DNA of 64,000 bases, from positions 392,001 through 456,000 of the forward strand of contig CAJNDS010001924.1 of assembly GCA_905221605.1 (NCBI GenBank). The letters run 5' to 3'. The notes under the pieces were generated by a model, which was not told the DNA's origin, ran no database searches, and saw nothing but the letters and a program-made list of their open reading frames with translations. The stretch is from Symbiodinium natans (lineage: Eukaryota; Sar; Dinophyceae; Suessiales; Symbiodiniaceae). The first letter of the stretch is position 1; the number at the start of each line of letters is the position of its first letter. Shown here in pieces: positions 44,004 to 53,705 of this stretch. The position numbers and the translations under genes were made by a program.

Positions 44004-44142
44004 GGTTAGGGTTTAGGGTTTAGGGTTTAGGGTTTAGGGTTTAGGGTTTAGGGTTTAGGGTTTAGGGTTTAGGGTTTAGGGTTTAGGGTTTAGGGTTTAG
44101 GGTTTAGGGTTTAGGGTTTAGGGTTTAGGGTTTAGGGTTTAG
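44004..44142. repeat. Interstitial telomere-type array (TTTAGGG)
   Basis: About 19 perfect TTTAGGG units, the longest array in this orientation in the window. Confidence 0.95.
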
Positions 44143-44637
44143 GGCTAATTCAGTATCCCCATACTCCTCTGTCCCTACTACTCCCTACATCCCCTTTCAG
44201 ACCCCCCCCCACCCTCCCTTCAGGCCCATCTGCTCTACAGTTACCCTCCTCGTAGCCTCCAAGCACCCTTCAGGTTTGAGTCCTTATCTGACTAAATCCT
44301 GAACGTTCAGGACTTCTTGTTCGGCATGAGGGATGCTTGCAAGTACTTCTCTCGTTTTTTTTCTCTGGTTTGTTTTGGGTTTAGGGTTTCGGGGTGAGGG
44401 GGGGGGGGGGGGGGGTTATGCCCCAATGTTGCGGGCGGGGAGGGGGGTGGGGGGGGGGGGCTTTCGGGTTTTAGGTCGTCAGGGTTATTATGAGGCTTCA
44501 GGATCCAGAGTTCGGGGCCTGGGTTAGGGCTTAGGGTTTAGGGTTTAGGGCTTAGGGTTTAGGGTTTTTGGGCTTTTTGGGCTTTAGGGGCTCAGTCCCA
44601 CCAATCCTTAAGTAAAGCGCCTTAGGGATCCGGGGAA

Positions 44638-44888
44638 TAGTTGGAGGTTCGGAGTACTTAGAACCACTTACAAGTGTTGTTATGTCCCACCTACAAGCTG
44701 CTTAAGTACGAAAGGTGTCTGAAAAAAAACGTAATATTATTCCCTTATGGTCCCTATATAAATATGCTACAGGAACCCCCAAGACCCTCTTCTAAGTTTC
44801 AAGGCCCCTATATTACCCTAAAGAGGGTTATAGTTGGGTTATACGTACAGATGTAAATGGGCTACTAAGTACCATGAACCTCCAAGTA
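44638..44888. mobile_element. MITE-like element (CTTGGAGGTTCATGG family), longer copy
   Basis: The right end reads, in reverse complement, CTTGGAGGTTCATGGTACTT; the left reads GTTGGAGGTTCGGAGTACTT. TA flanks both. The 250-bp interior is non-coding. It is related to the copy at 51734-51857. Confidence 0.65.
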
Positions 44889-46364
44889 GCTCCTGGGGAG
44901 ACAAGGCTTTACTGTATGACTGATAGGTCTTAAGGCAAAAGGTTTCAGAGCCAGATTCTGTTCGTGTTTGCAGGTTCACGCTATAAGACCCCCATGAACC
45001 CTAAGCCCTAAACCCTAAACCCTAAATCCTAAACCCCTATGTGATAGGGTAGTGTTTCGGGGTGCGGAAGGGCGCAACCTCAACCCTAAAGCCAAGATAA
45101 CCCTTTGCAAGGTGGTCGCGCCCCCTGTGCAGGCTGGCCTGCCTACTTAGGCCTCCTAGAACTCGTTTGGGAGCTTACGAAAGTAAAAGACCCCTGTGAC
45201 AGACCCCCAAATAGTAGGGTTTTTTGGTACCCCTGATTTCGGCAATCCCATTTGGGGTTTAGGGTGTTAGGGTTCAGGGTTTAAGGTTTAGGGTTTAGGG
45301 TTTAGGGTTGCGCACCCTGAATCTCAACCCAAAAGACCCAAAAGCCCTCTTGTTCACTCTGAGAGGCTCCCGCAGGATTGAGGGTGCAGGGTTCAGGGTT
45401 CAGGGTTCAGGGTTTAGGGTTTCGGGTTTAGGGTTTAGGGTTTAGGGTGTTTGGCTTGGACCCCTGGAGGCCCTGTGCCCGGTGCCCCCCAAACACTTAC
45501 CGACCCTACAGCCCGGCAGTCTTCCACCCTTAAGCCGGAAGTCCTCGATCACTTCTGCCCTGTAGCCCTTGAAAACCCTAAACCCTTCAATCCCAAACAT
45601 ACCTCGGGGTCGGAATAACTACTAAGCATCGTCTCTTTGTATTTATACTACAAGAACCCCCCCCCCCCCCCCAAAAAACCCTATTCTTCTTATGAAGGCC
45701 CCGATAGTACTTTCATCCTGAAGCTCTTCGGCCTGAAAGTTTGTTCAGCCTGAAGTCCCCACTCCTCAGCCCTTTGAAGACCTTAAGCACACTCAAACCC
45801 TTCTCTCTCCTTGTACGTTTAGGGTTTAGGGCTTAGGGCTTAGGGCTTAGGGCTTAGGGTTTAGGGTTTAATTCGGTTTAATGTTTAGTGTACCCTGACA
45901 TACCCTAAGCTCTCGAGCCTGCAACCCTCCGAGAGAAGCCGGGTCAGGTTTCGCGAGCGCCGGCTGTGACGCCCTTAAGTCTGCATGTGCAGGGGCCGGC
46001 AATAACAAGAGGCTCGCCCAGGGTACTCTGAACCCGAAACACGAAGCCCAGAATCTAGGGGTTTAGGGCAAAGGGTTTAGAGCAGCGAAGGTTCCGATAG
46101 AACTCACCCGATGGTCGTGCAGTGCAGGGTCCGAACATGGGGGTGGGGGGAGGGGCAAAGATTTGGCGAGTGAAGGGTTTTGGGCCGCGGACGTTAAGCC
46201 AAATTTAGCCCGAAACACTTGAATGCACATCCCTAAACCCTAAACCCGAAACCCTAAACCCGTTTAGCATGTAAGGCTTCCGGCCTTCTAAGGAAGGAAG
46301 AACAATAAGTACACGGCTTCCCTCTTCGCCAGAGCCTATGCCCGTATATTTAGAGAATTTCTCA

Positions 46365-46466
46365 GAGACTCCAAGACCCCGCAATTAAGGAATACACCTT
46401 AAATCATATGAGGGTTCCCATTTTGAATTAAGGGATATTCCTTAATTAAGGGGTTTTGGAGTCTCT
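46365..46466. mobile_element. Hairpin/MITE-like inverted repeat, about 42-bp arms
   Basis: AGAGACTCCAAGACCCCGCA at the left pairs with AGAGACTCCAAAACCCCTTA read from the right end on the minus strand, and the match continues through AATTAAGGAATA with a few changes. Almost the whole unit is stem, as in a foldback element. Confidence 0.7.
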
Positions 46467-46607
46467 GGGTTCCTCGGGCTCTAGAGAAGCCTTATACACG
46501 TTAGATAATCCCGAACAAGAGCTGCAGTTAGGGTTTTGGGTGTTTTGAAGCCAAGTCTCTTTAAAAAGTTATTTTACTTCGAACATCCCCACCCTCTCTT
46601 GGCAGAG

Positions 46608-46735
46608 ATACTCTGGGGTTCGGCACTCCAGGGACACTCTGGGGCTGGGCACTCTGGGACACTCTGGGGCTGGGCACTCTGGTGAAATTCTGGGGTTGGG
46701 CACTCCAGGGAGACTCTGAGTTTGGGCACTCAGGG
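46608..46735. repeat. Minisatellite of about 31-35 bp units
   Basis: Four diverged copies of GACACTCTGGGGCTGGGCAC. A minus-strand frame over it is a by-product of the repeat. Confidence 0.75.
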
Positions 46736-48948
46736 ACACGGAGTAGACCGGACGAGGAGAAAAGAGGCGAGGAGAAGAGTTGAGTTTAAAATCTAACAAC
46801 TGAGGGTGGGGAACAACGAAACCCCAAGCCCTCTAGCCAAGCTCTTCAAGAGACCCTGGGCAAGCCCTGAACCCTAAACCTTCGGATGTTCCCCCTGAAA
46901 AACAACAGTCTTTAATACTCCACACCCGCAGCCTTGGCAAAGTCCACTTGGGGTTCAACCCTAAACCCTAAACCCTAAATCCTAAACCCTAAACCCTAAA
47001 CCCTAAACCCTAAACCCTAAACCCTAAACCCTAAACCTAAACCCCATGCTCCTCTTAGGTTTGCCTTTTCGCGCCGCCCTCAGAATCTAGGAGTCGGTTG
47101 TACGTAACTACAGAACTACACTTGACAAGCTCCGTCGGCAACCAGGGATAGGGATTCCAGTACCCCCCTATTATGATTCCTGTTAAGGGCTGTTAGTAGA
47201 AGGGGGAACATCCCAACCCTAAGCCCTAAACCCTAAACCCGAAACCCGAAACCCGAAACCCGAACCCTAAACCCGAATCACTAAACGCGTAAAGACCCCC
47301 AGAAGCTCTGCGTGCGCACAAAGGCACCCACCATGGCTCCTCCTGCAGCCATGGGTGGCGTACCCAGGGTGTGGGTTTGAAAGTTCAGGGTTTAGGGTTT
47401 AGGGCCGTTTAGGGCTGCGGGTTTAGGGTTTTCAAAAGATTGGGGAGTGATAAGCATGCGGTGTTTAAGGCCACGAGCCCGTTCGGCCGCAAAAAGCGTT
47501 TGCGTTTACCCCACGTGACAGAAACGCGCGCAAGGTATATGGGACATCAGCAGACCTGTTCCTAAAGTTTCACAAAACCCTAAACCTTAAACCCTAAACC
47601 CTTATAAACACTAGGAGCCCCAAACAATTTCCCAGAAGGACCTTGGGATCATTACCTTTTATGGGGTTTAGGGTTTAGGGTCTAGGGTTTAGGGTTTTGA
47701 AATTAGGAGTACCTTATAGGGGTCCTCATTATTAGGGGAGCCTACAATTTGGAGATCAAAATTGGGAGTCCCCTGTTCTCGTGAACCCCCATATCGGCTT
47801 ATCCCCCCCCTCCATGTTGTGGTCTTACACCCCCGGGATTCCTTTGTACGTTATGCACTGAGGCCATGCGGCGAAATTCAACACACAACTGTATACATAT
47901 ATAAGATAAGAGAAGTACAGAAGTCAAGTACAGTTCCTTGTTTCTGTGTTTATAGGGGGATTTAGGGGTTTAGGAGTAGGGTCGCATGCTTTTTGCTGCC
48001 GCATGTGGCAGTCAGACTGCAGGAAACGGAGTTTTTTGTTCCAGAGAGCAAAGTGCTCTGCAACAACCTCGTCAATGTTAGCACAAGAATTCTACACATA
48101 TATATATATATAGATGTGTTGCATATACATATTTATTTATTTATTTATTTATGTGTACATATATATATATCTAAGTATTTAGGATTGGCTGTTTTGTATT
48201 TATGTTTATATGCGGTGTAAGGTACATTCCTTAACGAAGGGCTCTGGGCCCAGATCAAGGGTCAGCGCCACCCGCTTGGACGTTTCGATGAATGGCAACT
48301 TCTACTGGCGTTGCTAGGGTTTGGGGTTTGGGGTTTGGGGTTTAGGGTTTAGGGTTTGGGGTTTAGTTTTTAGGTTTGTTTTGGGGCTTAATCATCGGGG
48401 TTTGGGGTTTAGGGTGTGGGGTTTACGGTCTAGGGTGCACCCTTTTGAGGAGGGTTTTGTTTGTGGTCGTTTGGAAGCTGCAACAACAACTATCAACACC
48501 TGAGGCCAGTGGCAACCCCGCAATCCTTGTACTTTAAGCCCTTTCCTTTGCTTCAGACCACCTCGTGCAGAGGGTCATGCAGTCTCGGCTTTCTAAACCA
48601 GTCGCTGATCGTTTTAGGACATAGGGACATAGGGTTTACACAGGCTTCACGTCTCGGCGAAGGGGTTTCTGGTTGTTGCATCGGGTCAGATCACCCGATA
48701 GCCCTCGCACTCCCATGGCCGGGCAAGACAGGTACAGACATGTTTAACTAGGGAACTGGGTTGGCTTTTGGAATATTTCATATTTTCCTTGTTTTGGTTT
48801 ATGAGGGGCCTTGTATATAGACATGTGTTAAAGGGTCTAAAGGCCAACTCCAATTAAACGTTCCCGGAGTGTCGTCGAAGGGTGGACTTGAAGTTGCACT
48901 GCAGCTTTTCCCGCTGAGAATGACATTGTTACTGTCTCTTTGCCCCAG

Positions 48949-49037
48949 GAGTTTGCCTTTGAAGTAGACCACACATCTGTGATGCCATATATCTGCGCAT
49001 GTGTGGGCATTGTGCATGGGAAACATTCTCCTGCCAG
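48949..49037 (+). other. Candidate exon with good splice signals
   Basis: TCTCTTTGCCCCAG is a strong acceptor, followed by 89 open bases (EFAFEVDHTSVMPYICA then CVGIVHGKHSPA) and a GTGTAC donor at GCCAG. The peptide has no recognised family. It lies on the same strand as the channel exons but 19 kb away. Confidence 0.45.
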
Positions 49038-49719
49038 GTGTACAAGGTGGGATGCTCCCCCTTATAGCAGCAGCTTCTGCACAGGTAGATATTCAGGGGG
49101 CTCTGTGACTACAAGTACCAACTGTGGCATCTGCTGCTACAAGGGGGAACAGCTAGTGTGCAAGCGCTTTGCTTTGTGTCTCGTTCCGAAGGTTCATGCG
49201 CTGCACCAACGCTTGGTCTCTACATGTGCATCTCATGTTTGGCTGTGAGATCGTCTGTAGCATGTGTGTCGGGTTCTCCAGAGATTTGTGTGACTTTCAG
49301 ATGTTCTCATGTTCCTGGTGACAAGGCCATATTGTCCCTGAGGGGACTTCCATGGTTGGCTCGGTGAAGACTTTTGACCCGGCGAAGGCATTTGTGTTCT
49401 TTTTGCTTTCTCTTGCGCTGTGCGTTCAGTTGGTGAGTTAGTGGCACTTTACTGAGATGGAATGTCCTTTGATTGCATGTGTATGTGCAGGAAAGCTTTC
49501 TCTGAATGTGTTGACTGTTGGCTAGTGCAGTCACGAACAGTCCCCGCACACCATTCAGAGTTTAGATGTCATGTTCTAGATCTCATTGGGCCCTTTTCCC
49601 TTTTTTTGAAGTTCTTGCAGCCCTCAGAAAATCGACCCAAATCCACAAAGGGAGCCCTTTCTTTTTTCCTGGGTTGCAGGGGATCCCAGTTGCATGCTGA
49701 GGTTGCTGAAGCTGTGTGT

Positions 49720-49801
49720 CAACCCTAAACCCTAAACCCTAAACCCTAAACCCTAAACCCTAAACCCTAAACCCTAAACCCTAAACCCTAAACCCTAAAC
49801 C
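49720..49801. repeat. Interstitial telomere-type array (CCCTAAA)
   Basis: About 11 perfect CCCTAAA units. Confidence 0.95.
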
Positions 49802-51733
49802 GGGGGGAAGATGGATGTGTTCTTGTTCTTCGGCCCTGTATCCTAAAAACCACCGTCCTGCAGCTGCAGGAGTGGCAACGCCGAGCCCTAAACCCTAAAA
49901 CCTAAAGCCTAAACCCTGAACACTAGGATCCTAAACTCTCAAAGACTCGTCAGCCCTCAATCAACCCAAGTGCCCGAGCAAGCAGCCGAAACCGGCAGAA
50001 GTACCCTAAACCATAAATCCTGAACCCGAAACCCTAAACCCGAAACCCTAAACGCTAAACCGTCAACCCTCAACCGCAAGCAAAGCCCAGCAACCGGGTT
50101 CTCCACACGCAAGCCCGACACTCTTCATCCCGAAGCCCCTCAAGCCGACGCTGACACTTTTAGGTTTAGGGTTAAAGGTTTAGGGTTTAGGGTTTAGGGT
50201 TTAGGGTTTAGGGTTTAGGGTTTAGGGTTTAGGGCTGAAGGGCTGAAACTTTGATCTTTTCAACCTGAAGGCTCTTAAGCTTGAACACCCTGAAAGCCAT
50301 CGGGGCCCACTTCGGCCCTTCAGGGCATGATGCTTAAGCAAGCCAGACAGGCTTTCGGTTTAGGGTTTAGGGTTTAGGGTTTAGGGTTTAGGGTTTAGGG
50401 TTTAGGGTTTAGGGTTTAGGGTTTAGGGTTTAGGGTTTTTAGCTTAGGGTTTATGAGTTTAGCCCTAGAAACCCGAAGATCCCTCAAGAGCCTTCTACAC
50501 AAGCCCTAAGCCCGATCAACCCAGCAAAACCTCTAAATCCCCTAAACCCTAAACCCTAAACCCTGAACCCTGAAAGCGAAACAAGCTAACATGGATTGTT
50601 TTTTAGAATTTATCAAGTGGGCCTTGGTCTAAAAACAAGGTAGCATGTTTGTTAGATGTGAATTCATTTTTGGTACACTAATGACCCATCCGAGGGTTAT
50701 GGCTTCATCTCCGCACCCAACTTTCCTGTTGCCCCTTGGCCGCACGCAGGCGCGCCATCAACCGCCCTTCACGCCTAACCCCAGAACCCCCTAAACCCTC
50801 AACGACAAACCCTAAACCCTTAACCCCTTATAAGCCCTGAGCCATAGAAACCCTAAACCCGAAACCATAAACCCTAACCAACAAGTGGGGGCATTAGGGT
50901 TAGGGTTTGGGTTTAGGGCGCATATTCTGACCCACCTTCAGGGTGTCAGTGTTCAGGGTCTAGGATTTTTGGGTTTGGTTTAGGGTTTGGGGTTTAGGGT
51001 TTAGGGTTTTGGAGTCGCTCGTATCCCCTCAGCCTTCAACCCCAAGCTGACGTTTAGGGTATCAGGGTTTAGGCTTTCAGGGCCTGGGGTTTAGAGCAAC
51101 CTCTACAGAACAGCCCTAGCGAGGGATATTTTGTACGTGGGGGTACCCCAGCCTCGGCTTCAAGAAAGTTAGGGATTGGGGTCATTTGTGTTTAGAATTT
51201 CGGGGCGTAGGAGTTTAGGAGTTTAGGGCCTCAGTGGTTCGGAAGTTGAGGGTTTTGTGCATTAGGCTTGGTTCATGGGCTGTTCTAAGACGAGTGACAT
51301 GATCCCTGAATATGGTTCCCGACCTTTTGTAAAGGATTCTTCCCCTAAACCCGAAACCCTAAACCCTAAACCCTAAACCCTAAACCCCGCGTGTTCTTGG
51401 GCTTTCTAGAAGAGAGATCTACCCACCGGGCCGCCAAGTAGGGCAGCGGGGCCCAGTCTCCAGACATACAGACACTGCGGCTTAGGGTTTAGGGTTTAGC
51501 GTTTAGGGTTTGGGGTTCAGGATTTAGGGTTTAGGGTTTGGGGTTTAGGGTTTAGGGTTTGGGGTGTTGTGGCTTAGGGTGTTGTGGCTTAGGGTTTCGG
51601 TTTTAGCCGCATGCCATGCCGTTCTTGGCACAGGATCAGCTCTAAACAGAAGCTTTCGTTCAGCACTTTTGAAACCGTTTCGTCGAAGATGTTCTTTCAA
51701 CATGTTATTGAGATCCAGTCCCTGCAGAAGTTC

Positions 51734-51857
51734 TACTTGGAGGTTCATGGATACTTTTAACCCCACTTATGAGTCTACTTATAACCTACTTCGCGGACTT
51801 CGGGGGTTTGTAAGTACAGTTATAATTGGGTTCTAAGTGCCCATGAACCTCCAAGTA
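51734..51857. mobile_element. MITE-like element with perfect 15-bp ends and TA flanks
   Basis: CTTGGAGGTTCATGG at the left is exactly repeated in inverse orientation at the right, and TA borders both ends. The 124-bp unit is non-coding. The ends match the 44638-44888 element, and a one-ended relative lies at about 43786. The TA target fits a Tc1/mariner- or Stowaway-like mobiliser. Confidence 0.8.
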
Positions 51858-53385
51858 TTCAGCGCTTAGGACATCTACTTCAAGCCTGAGTTAGAGCCTG
51901 TGGCGGTCGGGCAGCAGGCCTTCACGCAGAGGGGGATGCTAGGGTTGAGGGTTTCGGGTTGAGGCTTGACGAGGGGTTGAGGGTTTTGAGTCTTTATGGT
52001 TTCGGGTTGGCTAAGTATTTCGTTGCGGGATGATTTTCGTACCTGTGGTTGGGATGTGTCGTTTTTGGGGAGCCTGCCCTCTTGGTATGCGTCCTGCTTC
52101 TGTTAGATTTTTCGCTTGGACACTAAGGCAAAAACATGGACATTGGATCCGAAATCCTAAACTCTAAGCCCTAAACAAAGCCCTACACCACAAGTTTTCT
52201 CCAGGGAGTCTAAGGACACAGATTTTGATGCCTCTTGGGGTAGACCCTAAGTTTTGCGCTACTTGGGCCCCAAAGTCCTTTTCTCTAAGGTTGGAACCAT
52301 GGGCCCTCAGTATGGTCCCTTACCCTGTTTGATAAGGATCCGAAGTATGTGCCCTTATCAGACATAATTATACATATACATATATATATATATTGTATAT
52401 ATATATATACATCTATGTATACATATTATTTGGTATGCGTATATATATATATATTGTACATATAGATATAGTGTATAATATGATACATATTTAAGGGCTA
52501 TATAACAACGGACCCAAATTAAGGGCCCATACTTGGAACCCTAGACACGAAAGGAAGCACTGTAAGGTCCAAGTGCTTTAGTCCTACGGTTTTTAGATTT
52601 TTAGGGTCACCTATTAGGGTCTAGGGTTTAGGGTTTAGGATTTAGGATTTAGGGTTTAGGGCCCCTGACATGAACCCTAAACCGTTTCGAGCCCTATGCC
52701 GAAAACTCCCTAAGCCCTAAGTTAAGAAGGGTTGAGGGTTAGGGGGTTAGGGTTCGGGTTATTTGTGGGGCCACTGAGAATCGTAACCCTAAATCCTAAA
52801 CTCCAAATCTACAATTCCCCCCCCCCCCCCCTTTCACAGGGTGTGCGCTAAACCCTAAACCCTGAACCGTGGCAAGTGGGGCCATCAACCCAAGCTGTTG
52901 CCAGGTGACTTTCACCATCCACTGGACGCCTCAGGGCAAGCCCCAAGCAAGAGAGGCAGCGTGACGCCGAGTTACGCACAGTTTAGGGTTTAGGGTTTAG
53001 GGTTTAGGGTTTAGAATTTGGGTTTAGGGTACAGTTTTTAGGGTTTGGGGGTCCCCTTCACAAGGAGAAACTCTGTAAGGATGCCCTAATATATCATCCT
53101 CATGCAACCGCCAGGGAGTTGCTACGGCTTTTGGTGGGTGCAGAAACCCTAAACCCTAAAACCTAAAACCTAAACCCTAAACCCTAAACCCTAAACCGAC
53201 ATATGGTTTGGGATTTCGGGCCGAGCTGCCTATATTCCAACCGGTGCACTTTACTGGCTGACGGGTTTCGTGGCTACTCTACTCTACCTTGCAACAAGTG
53301 TGAAAGTCGTACACAAACCCTAAGCCTTAAACCCTAAACCCCAAACTCCAAACCCTAAGCCCTTAAACCCTAAACGCTAAACCCT

Positions 53386-53653
53386 CGCGAGTGAGTGAGC
53401 AGCCAGTTAGAATCAATGAGACTTGGCTTATCTGTGGCATTGGCTCAGGTCTACGGAATAGGAGCCCTTGTCACCAGCACGCTGTCCTTTTCGAAAAGAA
53501 GCCCATATGTATAGTGTACAGCATTTAGGCAGAAGTCATAGGACACAGACTCCTATCAGAACATGTCTTTTCTGGTCTTTTGTTGTGTTGTTGCTGCCTG
53601 GTGACAAAAAGAGCCCTGCGTAACCCCGCTGTGGAGCTTCCTGCCCACGCGAG
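53386..53653 (+). repeat. Left LTR of element 2 (268 bp)
   Basis: Identical by eye over its full length to 63570-63837, with a constant offset of 10,184 bp and so no indels. It begins and ends with CGCGAG. If that hexamer is counted outside, the inner unit is TGAGTG...TGCCCA with the usual TG/CA ends. The boundary chosen here is set by the adjoining primer site and polypurine tract. Confidence 0.93.
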
Positions 53654-53671
53654 GGTTATGAGCCCAACGCT
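53654..53671 (+). other. Primer binding site of element 2, internal tRNA-Met type
   Basis: GGTTATGAGCCCAACGCT directly follows the LTR. Its complement, GGGCTCATAACC with flanks, is the anticodon arm of an initiator-type tRNA-Met (anticodon CAU), not the 3' acceptor end. Drosophila copia is primed in this half-tRNA way. The local tRNA sequence is not in the window, so the match is inferred. Confidence 0.7.
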
Positions 53672-53705
53672 AAGTAAAAGGGCCCTGTAGAAAGTAGACC
53701 TTGCC

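Larger units (their letters stand above)
43543..48948. other. Repeat-rich DNA, no recognised gene
   Basis: Telomere-type tracts at 43555-43750, 44004-44142, 45257-45310, 45410-45449 and 46958-47045, G-runs at 44398-44416 and 44440-44460, MITE-like elements listed separately, a minisatellite at 46608-46735, and TA/TG/TTTA microsatellites at 48090-48170. No convincing coding sequence is seen. Confidence 0.6.
49038..53380. other. Repeat-rich DNA between candidate exon and element 2
   Basis: A foldback pair lies at about 49050-49157 (CTCCCCCTTATAGCAGCAG against CTGCTGCTACAAGGGGGAA). Telomere-type arrays occur at 49720-49801, 50163-50235, 50357-50440, 51355-51386 and 53160-53196. AT-rich microsatellite DNA lies at 52364-52500 between GTATGNGCCCTTA-like inverted segments. 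Island frames occur near 52910 and 53247 (ALYWLTGFVATLLYLATS, membrane-like), but no gene is called. Confidence 0.5.

Noticed and set aside
53392-53647. LTR boundaries at TG...CA with CGCGAG as a 6-bp target duplication
   Set aside because: CGCGAG is also present on the inner side of both LTRs, so it belongs to the LTR; the primer site and polypurine tract fix the longer boundaries, leaving ACCCT as the duplication.
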